The position numbers and the translations under genes were made by a program. Below the pieces are notes generated by a model. The model was not told where the DNA came from. It made no database searches and worked only from the letters and a program-made list of their open reading frames with translations. From assembly GCA_019096065.1 (NCBI GenBank), contig JAGUCH010000003.1, positions 5,642,001-5,706,000 of the forward strand: 64,000 nucleotides of DNA, given 5' to 3'. Source of the DNA: Paracyclopina nana. Taxonomy: Eukaryota > Arthropoda > Copepoda > Cyclopoida > Cyclopettidae. Positions 23,741-36,480 of the stretch are shown here, one piece after another (within the stretch, counting starts at the first letter, position 1; each line of letters starts with the position of its first letter).

Positions 23741-25724
23741 CGCTCCTACTAAAACACACACAAAGCCCACAATTGGCACACAATGCCCACAACACCCACA
23801 AGGCACACAACCGGCACACAATTACTAAAAGGCGCACATCGAGTTAAAAAAATAAATGATTCCTACATGTAAGCAAGAAAGTGGTTGCAAAAATTCTTGG
23901 AATGAGGAGCCAAGATTTTTAGCTTAGCTGTGTGCCAAATATGAAAGTAGCTTTTAATATTATAAAGAATTAAATTTTGGCTTTTATTATTTAACAAACA
24001 ATAAAGATAATTTGATGCAGCTTCCAAAAATGTAAACAGAATATTTTTCTAACTTTGGAATGCTGAGATAATGCCAAAATTCGGGCAATTACCACTAAGA
24101 CCTTTGTGTGCTTTATAAGGAATTAAAATTTGTCTTTTATAATAAAAATAAAAATTAAAGGTAATTTGATGCAGCTTCCAAAAATGTAAACAGAATAATT
24201 TTCTGACTTTGCATTGCTGAGATAATGCCAAAATTCGGGCAATTACCGTTGAGATATTTGTGTGCTTGCTGTGTGCCAACATGAAAATTGCTTTTAACAT
24301 TATAAAGAATTAAAATTTGGCTTTTATTTTTTAACAAACAATAAAGATAATTTGATGCAGCTTTCAGAAATGTAAACCAAATAATTTTCTGACTCTGCTT
24401 TGCTGAGATAATGCCAAAATTTGGGCAATTACCGCTGAGACCTTCGTGTGCTTGTAGTGTGCCAACATGATGATTGCTTTTGAATATAAAAAATTAAAAT
24501 TTGGCTTTTAATTTTTAACAAAAAACCAAGGTAATTAGATGCAGCTTCCAAAAATGTTAACTAAATAATTTTCTGAATTTGCAATGCTGAGATAATTCGG
24601 ACAATTATTACTGAGACCTTTGTGTGCCTAGTTTGAATATTGCTTGCAAAATATTAAGAATTTAAGTTTGTGTTTTACTATAATAACAAAAAATTAAGAC
24701 AATTTGATGAAGCTTCCTTAAATGTAAACAGAATGATTTCCTGGCTTCTTAATGCTGTGAGTGTAGTATGAAAAGTAGCAAAAATGTAGTATGAAAGTAG
24801 CTTTTGAAAATGTTGAGTTTATCTCAGCCAATTTCCACTCAATTTTTGCAGATAACTCAGCAATGCAACCTCTAGAAAATTAATTAGTTACAGAATTAAA
24901 ACATTATCAAATATGTCTTTAATTTTTATATTATGAAAGTTCATGAGAAATGTCCGTTTTCAGCCTAAAAAATGAAGCCCAATCTAAGCACACAATATGC
25001 ACACAACTGGCACACAACGGGCACACAACGGGCACACAATGGGCACACAATCTGCACACAAGAACTAAAAGGTGCTCAATGACCAATTTTTGACTTTTTA
25101 GATTTATCATCTGGTCAGTTTCTGAGTGGTCTATTAAATGACCACTTTTAGACCACAGTGGTCAGGTGGTCACTTATCAAAAATGTTCAAATTAAATTGT
25201 TCAAAGTATGACAACTTTATGACAAATGACCACCAGACAAAAGTGGTCATTTTGGGGACTACTCAGAAAATTATTGAGAGAGTATACATACCATTATTTT
25301 AATTGGCCATTGTGTGCCTTTTAGTAATTGTGTTCCTATTGTGTGCCAGTTGTGTGCCAATTGTGTACCTATTGTGTGCTTGTTGTGTGCAAGCATCCCC
25401 AAAATCTCAGGAATACCTACATCCATAAAGTCTCAGTAGGGTAGTCAATGCGTTATGCAAAATTTGAGGGTATATTTTTTGGTGCAGGCTGCTCGGGACT
25501 GACTTCCCATTTGGGCTATTTGTAAGGTGTCGCCATCTCTGGCTAATTTTCTCGGCTATTGGGTTGTTAGCAATTTAATGCAGACAGGCTAACTTGAATT
25601 ATAGTTCAACCAGAGTATGCAATTTTTTCCTGGACAACAATGCAAGAGTAATTTTTCATTTGAGACTCATTTTTTTAAAATTGTGTGCCTTTTAGTAATT
25701 GTGTGCCAGATGTGTGCCAATGGC
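23741..25724. mobile_element. 2-kb insertion splitting the 190-bp satellite
   Basis: The satellite monomer stops after CAATGGC at 23740 and resumes with the same CAATGGC at 25718-25724 at the correct phase of the 190-bp unit, so a 7-bp target duplication flanks the insert. The inside is AT-rich and noncoding. Near the left end (about 23797-23833) and at the right end (about 25682-25717) the phrase GGCACACAATTACTAAAAGG occurs in inverted orientation. Internal diverged repeats of about 150-190 bp share TTTGATGCAGCTTCC (24011, 24164, 24351, about 24535, about 24696). A GGGCACACAACG minisatellite lies at about 25010-25065. This is probably a non-autonomous element; no transposase is seen. Confidence 0.6.
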
Positions 25725-26980
25725 AATTGCTCCAGAACAGGTTTGCACATCCAGAATCATGACAGGTGCACAACACCTGAAAGTTTGCACCTTCTAAATT
25801 CTCTTTGGCACCACCTGAGCTGAGCTAGACCAAAAAAGGGGCATTCCATGGAGGGATTTTCGAGCGCAAGACCTTTTTCATTATCGAGTAGCAGCATATG
25901 TAGTATAGCAATGGCAATTGCTCCAGAACAGGTTTGCACATCCAGAATCATGACAGGTGCACATCACCTGAAAGTTTGCACCTTCTAAAATCTCTTTGGC
26001 ACCAGCTGAGCTGAGCTAGACCAAAAAGGGGCATTCCATCGAGGGATTTTCGAGCGCGGAACTGTTACATTATCGAGTAGCAGCATATGTAGTATAGCAA
26101 TGGCAATTGCTCCAGAACAGGTTTGCACATCCAGAATCATGACAGGTGCACAACACCTGAAAGTTTGCACCTTCTAAAATCTCTTTGGCACCAGCTGAGC
26201 TGAGCTAGACCAAAAAGGGGCATTCCATCAAGGGATTTTCGAGCGCAAGACCTTTTTCATTATCAAGTAGCAGCATATGTATTATAGCAATGGCAATTGC
26301 TCCAGAACAGTTTTGCACATCCAGAATCATGACAGGTGCACAACATCTGAAACTTTGCACCTTCTAAATTCTCTTTGGCACCATCAGAGCTGAGCTAGAC
26401 CAAAAAGGGGCATTCCATCGAGGGATTTTCGAGCGCGAGACCTTTTTCATTATCGAGTAGCAGCATATGTAGTATAGCAGTGGCAGTTGCTCCAGAACAG
26501 TTTTGCCCATCCAGAATCATGACCGGTGCACAACACCTGAAACTTTACACCTTCTAAATTCTCTTTGGCACCATCAGAGCTGAGCTAGACCAAAAAAGGG
26601 GCATTCCATCGAGGGATTTTTGAGCGCGAGACCTTTTTCATTATCGAGTAGCAGCATATGTAGTATAGCAATGGCAATTGCTCCAGAACAGGTTTGCACA
26701 TCCAGAATCATGACCGGTGCACAACACCTGAAACTTTGCACCTTCTAAATTCTCTTTGGCACCATCAGAGCTGAGCTAGACCAAAAAAGGGGCATTCCAT
26801 CGTGGGATTTTTGAGTGCGAGAACTTTTTCATTATCGAGTAGCAGCATATGTAGTATAGCAGTGGCAGTTGCTCCAGAACAGTTTTGCCCATCCAGAATC
26901 ATGACAGGTGCACAACACCTGAAAGTTTGCACCTTCTAAATTCTCTTTGGCACCAGCTGAGCTGAGCTAGATCAAAAAAG
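25718..26980. repeat. 190-bp satellite, right part of array
   Basis: Continuation of the array, with unit starts at 25811, 26002, 26191, 26381, 26571, 26762 and 26953 (spacing 189-191) and a few point differences such as CCATCAGAGC variants in later units. Short open frames here are satellite translations, not genes. Confidence 0.93.
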
Positions 26981-27183
26981 TGACGTTCATTCAGTTGTCT
27001 TGGCTGCAATCCAAGGATCTCTTAATTGAAGCCATTTTCAACTTTTGTTCATACGAAACTTTGGCACTCCTGGTTGAATAAGGGAGCATAACACCATGAA
27101 AAATAGACTTTCTTTCATCTCCTTGCATCCATTTGAGTTGATTCAGCCTAAAAAGTCCACTTTCCAGCCTTGGTCTTGGCTGG

Positions 27184-28043
27184 CCCGTGTTCGCTGTGTT
27201 CGCCCGTGTTCGGCCATGTTCACTGTGTTCGGCCGTGTTCGGCCGTGTTCGCTGTGTTCGCCCGTGTTCGCTGTGTTTGCCCGTGTTCACTGTGTTCGCC
27301 CGTGTTCGGCCGTGTTCACTGTGTTCGGCCGTGTTCGGCCGTGTTCGCTGTGTTCGCACGTGTTTGCCCGTGTTCGCCCGTGTTCGCCCGTGTTCGCTGT
27401 GTTCGCCCGTGTTCGCTGTGTTCGGCCGTTTTCGCTGTGTTTGGCCGTGTTCGGCCGGTTCCGCTGTGTTCGCCGGTTTTTGCTGTGTTCGCCGGTGTTG
27501 GCTGTGTTCGGCCGTGTTCGCTGTGTTCGCTGTTTTCGCCGTGTTAGGCCGTGTTCGCTGTGTTGGGCCGGGTTCGGCCGTGTTCGCTGTGTTCCGCCGT
27601 GTTCACTGTGTTCGGCCGTGTTCGGCCGTGTTCGCTGTGTTCGGCCGTGTTCGGCCGTGTTTGCTGTGTTCGGCCGTGTTCGGCCGTGTTCGGCCGTGTT
27701 TGCTGTGTTCGGCCATGTTCGCTGTGTTCGCCCGTGTTCGCTGTGTTCGCCCGTGTTCGGCCGTGTTCCCTCTGTTCGCCCTTGTTCGGCCCTTTTCGCT
27801 GTGTTTGCCCTTGTTCGCTCTTTTCGGCCGTGTTCCCTGTGTTCGCCCGTGTTCGCTGTGTTCAGCCGTGTTCGGCCGTGTTCGCTGTGTTCGGCCGTGT
27901 TTGCTGTGTTCGGCCGTGTTTGCTGTGTTCGGCCGTGTTCGCTGTGTTCGCCCGTGTTTGCTGTGTTCGCCCGTGTTCGGCCGTGTTCACTGTGTTCGGC
28001 CGTGTTCGCTGTGTTCGGCCGTGTTCGCTATGTTCGCTGCCTT
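27184..28043 (+). repeat. GTGTTCG minisatellite (G/T-rich strand on +)
   Basis: About 860 bp of 9-10-bp units: GTGTTCGCT, GTGTTCGCCC and GTGTTCGGCC in variable order. Because no unit or junction contains a plus-strand stop codon, all three forward frames stay open, giving artefactual proteins of Cys/Val/Arg/Phe/Pro repeats up to 358 codons. The same family occurs reversed at 40683-41112. Confidence 0.93.
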
Positions 28044-28049
28044 GGTTAT

Positions 28050-28560
28050 TCCATCCGTACTATTAGAGCTTGGCACACACAGCACACAATTTGGCACACA
28101 CGGCACACACAAGTCCAAAACGCATACTTAGAGATGGAAATTCGCCATTTTTTTGTTGGTTCCCAAAATTAAGCCTGTTTTCCAGTTCTCACACAAAAAC
28201 TTGACATGCTGAGTCATCTTTAGCACAGTCTCAGCACTTTTTCAAATTCTCACACAAAAACTTGACATGCTGAGTCATCTTTCGCCCAGTCTCAGCACTT
28301 TTTCAAATTTCCAGTTGCTTCAGTGAAAGAATCTAATCTATTAGAGCTTGGCACACACAGCACACAATTTGGCACACACAGCACACACAAGTCCAAAACG
28401 CATACTTAGAGATGGAAATTCGGCGTTTTTTTGTTGGTTCCCAAAATTAAGCCTGTTTTCCAGTTCTCACACAAAAAACTGTGATGCTGAGTCATCTTTC
28501 ACCCAGTCTCAGCATTTTTTCAAATTTCCAGTTACTTAAGTGAAAGAATCTAATACATTA
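28050..28560 (-). repeat. TGTGTGCC-containing repeat block, inverted copies
   Basis: Two tandem copies beginning at ATTAGAGCTTGGCACACAC (28063 and 28340). Each holds a GGCACACA array, AATTAAGCCTGTTTTCCAG and TGACATGCTGAGTCATC. They are the reverse complement of the 220-280-bp units at 36990-38330. Confidence 0.88.
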
Positions 28561-28569
28561 TACTGCTAA

Positions 28570-29220
28570 ACTGCTAAAAATCATGAAATTCTTGCCAAGG
28601 TCAGATTTGAGTCAAAATGTCAGCTGTAACTAAAGACTTTAGCTGTAATGGATAATTTGAGGCAACTTGACTCAAAATGTGAGGCAAAGTCAAACTTTTG
28701 ACTCATTTTGAGTTCTCAAGAGCTAAAACTTGCGCATCGCGTTATACTTCTACTTATGTGCTAATAAAACTCGAAATACTTGGCTAAGTCAATTTTTAGT
28801 CAAAATGTCAGTTGCAGCTATTAGTTTGGTTCAACTTGACTCAAACTATGAGGCAAAGTAAAACTTTTCATGTGCCTTTGGCCTTGCTGTTAAAAGTGGC
28901 TTTTAAAAGTCTTATCAGTAGTCATAGCTATTCAAGTACCATTATGGAGTGGTCTAATTACATGTCCCATCAGTGTATAATAAAACCATAAGGTCCCATC
29001 TGTGTATAATAAGAATAGAATGTCTCAGATTTTGATGAAACTTGGCCAATTAATAGATTTTAGGGTCTAGTTTCCGAAAAAAATTACCCCAGCTCCCATT
29101 GACCACCAGGAGCTAAGAAATCGCCAAGTGGTCAATTTGTCCATCAGTGCTACATAACGTCCTACCTTTAACCACTCGTCCTATCAGTGCTACAGTGCGC
29201 ACGAATATGTGTGTGCTGTG
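28570..29220 (+). repeat. 650-bp direct repeat, left copy
   Basis: Matches 36340-36990 in the same orientation over its length, including CTTGCGCATCGCGTTATAC, GCCTTTGGCCTTGCTGTTAAA, CCCATCAGTGTATAATAA and CTACATAACGTCCTACC, with scattered substitutions and small indels. No coding potential seen. Confidence 0.85.
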
Positions 29221-29489
29221 TTGTTCATTTGTAGCACTGATAAGACTCGAGTCCCATCAGTGACTAAATAAATGAGGACGGCCTGCACTGATGGGACGTA
29301 CTGATGGGACCTCAAGGCAAAGTTGGGTCAAATGAGTTCCTGAGGTCAGTAGAATTCATTTGATACCAAATACTTGAAAATGGGTGGTTTGTCCCATCAA
29401 TGCCATTAGCCATCGGAATGATGACCACTCCCTAATTTCATTTTTTGAATTATCTCGCAACCTTTCCCAATTAGGAGTGGTTATTTCTT

Positions 29490-29614
29490 GGCCATCAGTG
29501 AGTGGTCATTTTTTGGCCATCAGTGAGTGGTCATTTTTTGGCCATCAGTGAGTGGTCATTTTTTGGCCATCAGTGAGTGGTCATTTTCTGGCCATCAGTG
29601 AGTGGTCAATGTCC
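29490..29614. repeat. 25-bp minisatellite
   Basis: Five consecutive units of GGCCATCAGTGAGTGGTCATTTTTT, starting at 29490, 29515, 29540, 29565 and 29590; the last shows one change (TTTTCTGG). Confidence 0.93.
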
Positions 29615-29649
29615 TTCAAGGAGTGGTCAGTTATTTCAGCTCATTTTAT

Positions 29650-32530
29650 CGGCAGATCCACTGCATTTGACTTTGCCTCATATTTTGGGTCAAGTTGACT
29701 CAAACTATCAGCTGCAACTGACATTTTGACTGAAATTTGACTCAGTCAAGAATTTCGAGTTTTCATTGCAGTCACCTTGTAGTATAACGCGATCCGCAAG
29801 TTTCGCCATTTGTGAATTCAAAAAGTGTCATAAGTTTGACTTTGCCTCACATTTTGAGTCAAGTTGACTCAAACTTTCAGCTGCAACTGACATTTTGACT
29901 GAAAATTTGACTAAGTCAAGAATTTCGCGTTTTCACAGCAGTCATCTAGTAGTATAACGCGATGCGCAAGTTTTGGCATTTGCGAATTCAAAAAGTGTCA
30001 TAAGTTTGACTTTGCCTCACATTTTGAGTCAAGTTGACTCAAACTGTCAGCTGCAACTGCCTTTTTGACTGAAATTTGACTCAGTCAAGAATTTGGTGTT
30101 TTCATTGCTGTCATCTATTAGCAAAACGCGATGCGCAAGTTTCGGCATGTCCTTGTAAGAAATGGTCAAGGTTCTATCAAAGAGTGGTTAATGTTCTATT
30201 TGGAAGAGGTCAATGTCACATTAGCAAGTGGTCACTCTATTTTGTCTTATAAACTACGCCACGTTATCAGTCCAGACTGATTTAGTAAGGCGCGATGCGC
30301 AAGTTTCGGCATTTGCGAATTCAAAAAGTGTCATAAGTTTGACTTTGCCTTACACTTTGAGTCAAGTTGACTCAAACTTTCAGTTGCAACTGACATTTTG
30401 ACTGAAATTTGACTCAGTCAAGAATTTCGCGTTTTCATAGCAGTCACCTAGTAGCATAATGCGATGTGCAAGTTTTGGCATTTGCTAATTCAAAAAGTGT
30501 CATAAGTTTGCCTTTGCCACACATTTTGAGTCAAGTTGACTCAAACTTTCAGCTGCAACTGACATTTTGACTGAAATTTGACTAAGTCAAGAATTTCGAG
30601 TTTTCATAGCTGTCATCTAGTAGCAAAACGCGATGCGCAAGTTTTGGCATGTCCTTGTAAGAAATGGTCAAGGTTCTATCAAAGTGTGGTTAATGTTCCA
30701 TTTGGAAGAGGTCAATGTCACATTAGCAAGTGGTCACTCTGTTTTGTCTTATTTAGTAACCACGTTTTCAGTCAAGACTGATTTAGTATAACGCGATGTG
30801 CAAGTTTCAGCATTTGCGAATTCAAAAAGTGTCATAAGTTTGCCTTTGCCACACATTTTGAGTCAAGTTGACTCAAACTTTCAGCTGCAACTGACATTTT
30901 GACTGAAATTTGACTAAGTCAAGAATTTCGAGTTTTCATAGCTGTCATCTAGTAGCAAAACGCGATGCGCAAGTTTTGGCATGTCCTTGTAAGAAATGGT
31001 CAAGGTTCTATCAAAGAGTGGTTAATGTTCCATTTGGAAGAGGTCAATGTCACAATAGCAAGTGGTCACTCTGTTTTGTCTTATAAACTACGCCACGTTA
31101 TCAGTCCAGACTGATTTAGTAAGGCGCGATGCGCAAGTTTCGGCATTTGCGAATTCAAAAAGAGTCATAAGTTTGACTTTGCCTTACACTTTGAGTCAAG
31201 TTGACTCAAACTTTCAGCTGCAACTGACATTTTGACTGAAATTTGACTCAGTCAAGAATTTCGAGTTTTCATAGCAGTCACCTAGTAGCATAACGCGATG
31301 CGCAAGTTTGGGCATTTGCGAATTCAAAAAGTGTCATAAGTTTGACTTTGCCTCACATTTTGAGTCAAGTTGACTCAAACTGTCAGCTGCAACTGCCTTT
31401 TTGACTGAAATTTGACTCAGTCAAGAATTTGGTGTTTTCATAGCTGTCATCTAGTAGTAAAACGCGATGCGCAAGTTTCGGCATGTCCTTGTAAGAAATG
31501 GTCAAGGTTCTATCAAAGAGTGGTTAATGTTCCATTTGGAAGAGGTCAATGTCACAATAGCAAGTGGTCACTCTGTTTTGTCTTATAAACTACGCCACGT
31601 TATCAGTCCAGACTGATTTAGTAAGGCGCGATGCGCAAGTTTCGGCATTTGCGAATTCAAAAAGAGTCATAAGTTTGACTTTGCCTTACACTTTGAGTCA
31701 AGTTGACTCAAACTGTCAGCTGCAACTGCCTTTTTGACTGAAATTTGACTCAGTCAAGAATTTCGAGTTTTCATTGCAGTCACCTTGTAGTATAACGCGA
31801 TCCGCAAGTTTCGGCATTTGCGAATTCAAAAAGAGTCATAAGTTTGACTTTGCCTTACACTTTGAGTCAAGTTGACTCAAACTTTCAGCTGCATTTGACA
31901 TTTTGACTGAAATTTGACTCAGTCAAGAATTTCGCGTTTTCATAGCAGTCACCTAGTAGCGTAACGCGATGCGCAAGTTTCACCATTTGCGAATTCAAAA
32001 AGTGTCATAAGTTTGACTTTGCCTCACATTTTGAGTCAAGTTGACTCAAACTTTCAGCTGCAACTGAAATTTTGACTGAAATTTGACTAAGTCAAGAATT
32101 TCGCGTTTTCACAGCAGTCATCTAGTAGTATAACGCGATGCGCAAGTTTGCCTCACATTTTGAGTCAAGTTGACTCAAACTGTCAGCTGCAACTGCCTTT
32201 TTGACTGAAATTTGACTCAGTCAAGAATTTGGTGTTTTCATTGCTGTCATCTATTAGCAAAACGCGATGCGCAAGTTTCGGTATGTCCTTGTAAGAAATG
32301 GTCAAGGTTCTATCAAAGAGTGGTTAATGTTCCATTTGGAAGAGGTCAATGTCACATTAGCAAGTGGTCACTCTTATTAACTACACCACGTTTTGAGTCC
32401 AGACTGATTTAGTGTAACGCGATGCGAAAGTTTCGGCATTTGCGAATTCAAAAAGTGTCATAAGTTTGAATTTGCCTCACATTTTGAGTCAAGTTGACTT
32501 AAATTTTCAGCTGCACTAAAACTTTCACTA
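29650..32530 (-). repeat. 166-bp satellite with higher-order structure, left arm
   Basis: Tandem monomers of about 166 bp carrying CGCGATGCGCAAGTTT, TTTGACTTTGCCTCACA, GAGTCAAGTTGACTCAAAC and CAGCTGCAACTGACATTTTG. A second monomer type contains CATGTCCTTGTAAGAAATGG and CAAGTGGTCACTCTG; it recurs at 30146, 30648, 30980, 31482 and 32282 (steps 502, 332, 502, 800, i.e. about 3, 2, 3 and 5 monomers). Orientation is opposite to the copies at 34740-36480. Confidence 0.9.
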
Positions 32531-32539
32531 AAACTTGGA

Positions 32540-34700
32540 AATATGTCTGGCTAGGAATAAATCTAATTAAAAGTCCCATCAAGGAGTGGTTATTTGCAAA
32601 TGGCAAGTCTAATTCTTAGTAACTTAAGAAAGCTTAGCCAAGTAAGTTTTTGTGGACTCTTTACTTAAAGCACTGCTGTCTAGCCCAAAATTAAGACATG
32701 CAAGTCGTATCTATGACTTGACTTTAGCTTTGGGAGGCAAAGTCCCATCAAGGAGTGGTCATTTTTTCACTCAAGCTTGGAAATCTGGCTTGCTAGGAAT
32801 AAATCTAATTAAAAGTCCCATCAAGGAGTGGTCATTTGCAAAAGTCATGTCCAGTTCTTAGAAACTTAAGACAGCTAAGCCAAATGAGTTTTTGTGGACT
32901 CATTTACATAAAGCACTGCTTTTGAGTCCGAGCTTAAGTCATGCAAGTCTTAGCTATGACTTGACTTAGATTTGGGAAGCAAAGTCTTATCAAGGAGTGG
33001 TCATTTTTTCACTCAAGCTTGGAAATCTGTCTGGCTAGGAATAAATCTAATTAAAAGTCCCATCAAGGAGTGGTCATTTTTTCACTCAAGCTTGGAAATC
33101 TGGCTGGCTAGGAATAAATCTAATTAAAAGTCCCATCAAGGAGTGGTCATTTGCAAATGGCAAGTCTAGTTCTTAGTAACTTAAGAAAGCTTAGCCAAGT
33201 AAGTTTTTGTGGACTCTTTACTTAAAGCACTGCTGTCTAGTCCAAACTTAAGTCATGCAAGTCTTATCTATGACTTGGATTTGCAGGTTTTGCAGACTCA
33301 CTACTTAAAGCACTGCTTTCAAGTCCTAGCATAAGTCATACAAGTCTTATCCTTGATTAGACTTAGCCTTGGGAGACTAAGTCTAATCATGGAGTGGTTA
33401 ATTTTTCACTAAAACTTGGAAATCTGTCTGGCTAGGAATAAATCTAATTAAAAGTCCCATCAAGGAGTGGTCATTTGCAAAAGTCAAGTCCAGTACTAAG
33501 TAACTTAAGAAAGCTAAGCCAAATACAGTTTTGCAGACTCATTTACTTAAAGCACTGCTTTTGAGTCCTAGCATAAGTCATACAAGTCTAAACTATGACT
33601 TGACTTAGCCTTGGGAGACAAAGTCTAATCAAGGAGTGGTTAATTTTTCACTCAAGCATGGAAATATGTCTGGCTAGGAATAAATCTAATTAAAAGTCCC
33701 ATCAAGGAGTGGTTATTTGCATAATTCAAGTCCAGTTCTTAAAAACTTAAGAAAGCTAAGCCGAATGAGTTTTTGTGGACTCATTTACATAAAGCACTGC
33801 TTTTGAGTCCTAGCTTAAGTCATGCAAGTCTTAGCTAGGACTTGACTTAGATTTGGGTGGCAAAGTCTTATCAAGGAGTGGTCATTTTTTCACTTCAAGC
33901 TTGGAAATCTGGCCTGCTAGGAATAAATCTAATTAAAAGACCCATCAAGGAGTGTTCATTTGCAAAAGTTGAGTCCAGCTCTTAGTAACTTAAGAAAGCT
34001 AAGCCGAATGAGTTTTTGTGGTCTCTTTACTTAAAGCACTGCTGTCTAGACCAAACTTTTTTCACTCAAGCTTGGAAATCGGTCTGGCTAGGAATAAATC
34101 TTGTTAAAAGTCCCATCAAGGAGTGGTCATTTTTTCACTCAAGCTTGGAAATCTGGCTGGCTAGGAATAAATCTAAATAAAAGTCCCATCAAGGAGTGGT
34201 CATTTGCAAATGGCAAGTCTAGTTCTTAGTAACTCATTTACATAAAGCACTGCTTTTGAGTCCGAGCTTAAGACATGCAAGTCTCAGTTATGACTAGACT
34301 TAGATTTGGGAGGCCAAGTCTTATCAAGGAGTGGTCATTTTTTCACTCAAGCTTGGAAATCTGTCTGGCTGGGAATAAATCTTTTTAAAGGTCCCATCAA
34401 GGAGTGGTCATTTTTTCACTCAAGCTTGAAAATCGGTCTGGCTAGGAATAAATCTAAATAAAAGTCTCATCAAGGAGTGGTCATTTGCAGAGGTCAAGTC
34501 CACTTCTAAGTAGCATTAGAAAGGCTGGTCAAAAAAAGCCTTTTATAGACTCGTTTTAAAAAGCACTAATGTCTGTTATTGGCAAAGTTACACAAACTAC
34601 TGTTGCCTACCTTTGATTAAGTCATGCAAGTAATAGCTTTGAGAACTTGACTGAGCTTTTAGAGACAAAGTCTCATCAAGGGTTGGTCAATTTTTATATC
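32540..34700. repeat. Central array of CCCATCAAGGAGTGGTCATT repeats
   Basis: Units combining TCCCATCAAGGAGTGGTCATT, CACTCAAGCTTGGAAATCTG, GGCTAGGAATAAATCTAATT and CTTAAGAAAGCTAAGCC recur with irregular spacing of roughly 73, 100 and 170 bp. It lies between the two oppositely oriented satellite arms. Confidence 0.88.
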
Positions 34701-34739
34701 AAAAGTCCAGCTCTTAGTAACTAGTAAAGGCCAGCTGTG

Positions 34740-36480
34740 GCTGAAAATTTGAGGCATCTGGACTAAAAATGTGAGGCAAAGTCAAATTTTTGCCTTTTAA
34801 TAAGTTTGCAATAGCCAAAACATACGCATCGCAAGATGGAACTAGTGAACTGCAATAAACTGCTTAGAAAACATGAAATTCTTTCCAAGGTCAGATTTGA
34901 GTCAAAATGTCAGCTGTAACGGATAATTTGAGGCAACTTGACTGTAGATGTGAGGCAAAGTCAAATTAATTCATTTTGAGTTCACAGGCGCGAAAACTTC
35001 CGCATCGCTTTATACTACTAGCTATAAAAATGCAAAATTATTGACTAAATCAAATTTCAGTCAAAATGGCACTTGCAGCTGATAATTTGAGTCAACTTGA
35101 CTCAAAATGTGAGGCAAAGTGAAGTTATCACGCTATACTACAGGATATAAATAAAAGTCCCTTCAAGGAGAGGTCAAAGTTACACCAAGGAGAGGTGTAG
35201 GTCTAATCATGGAGTGGTCATTTAGATAGGCCTTTAAAAAACCTATAAAAAATGCCTTGTATCCATGATTACGTACATCAGAAAGATGAATCATTAGTAC
35301 TGGGTCTGTTGTTTAAGCACTCTTATCTTTTAAAGACATTCATGTCATATAAGTATTTTAGAAAGCTACTATAAGCTCACAGTGATACAATTAATTAATG
35401 TGTTTCAAACCTGAACTAATTGTAAAAGAAATAAGTTAATTATATAATATTAACTGACTGAGTCCCATCAGTCTATAATAAAAACAGTTTTTTTAAAACT
35501 AGACAGTCAAAATATGAGGCAAAGTCAAACTTTTGACTCATTTTGAGCTGGCGAGAGTGAAAACTTACGCATCGCGTTATGATTCTACTTAATTGCTAAT
35601 AAAATTCATTTTGAGACCCAAATCTTATGCATCGCGTCAAACTACTACGAAACTGCAAAGAAACCTGAAATTCCTGAAAAGGCCAATTTTGAGTCAAATG
35701 TTAGTTGCAGCTGATGGTTTGAGTCAACTTGACTCAAAATGTGAGGCAAAGTCACACTTTTGGCTCATTTTGATTTTGCAAGTGCCAAAACTTGCGCATC
35801 GCGTTACATTACTTGATCACTGTTATGAAAACGCAAAATTCTTAACTGAGTCAATTTTGAGTCAAAATGTCAGTTGCAGCTGATAATTTGAGTCAACTTG
35901 ACTCAAAATGTGAGGCAAAGTCAAACTTTTGGCTCATTTTGATTTTGCAAGTGCCAAAACTTGCGCATCGCGTTACATTACTTGATCACTGCTATGAAAA
36001 CGCGAAATTCTTGGCTGAGTCAATTGTGAGTCAAAATGTCAGTTGCAGCTGATAGTTTCAGTCATCTTGACTCAAAATGTGAGGCAAAGTCACACTTTTG
36101 AAACTTTTTGATTTTGCAACTGCCAAAACTTGCGCATCGCGATACATTACATGATCACTGCTATGAAAACGCGAATTTCTTGACTGAGTCAATTTTGAGT
36201 CAAAATGTCAGTTGCAGCTGCTAGTTTCAATCATCTTGACTCAAAATGTGAGGCAAAGTCACATTTTTGGCTCATTTTGAGTTCGCAAGAGCAAAAACTT
36301 GCGCATCGCGTCATAATATTGCTAAACTGCATAGAAAACATGAAATTCTCGCCAAGGTCAGATTTGAGTCAAAATGTCAGCTGTAACGGATAATTTGAGG
36401 CAACTTGACTCTAAATGTGAGGCAAAGTCAAACTTTTAACTCATTTTGAGTTTGCAAGAGCTAAAACTTGCGCATCGCGT
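34740..36480 (+). repeat. 169-bp satellite, right arm (opposite orientation to left arm)
   Basis: Monomers carry GAGTCAAAATGTCAGTTGCAG, GTGAGGCAAAGTCAAAC and CTTGCGCATCGCG, the reverse complement of the left-arm motifs. The CTTGCGCATC box occurs at 35791, 35960, 36129, 36298 and 36467, exactly 169 bp apart. The part before 35500 is more diverged and interrupted. Confidence 0.9.

Noticed and set aside
27096-28172. Long ORFs of Cys/Val/Arg-rich repeats on the plus strand (and on the minus strand at 40544-41111)
   Set aside because: All three frames of the same strand are open because the 9-10-bp repeat units lack stop codons; there is no start context, splice signals or codon-level constraint.
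29490-36480. CRISPR-like regular repeats
   Set aside because: The repeats are head-to-tail satellites with no unique spacers, in a eukaryotic genome.
29650-36480. CENP-B box in the satellites
   Set aside because: No match to the TTCG....A..CGGG core was found in the monomers; centromere identity cannot be claimed.
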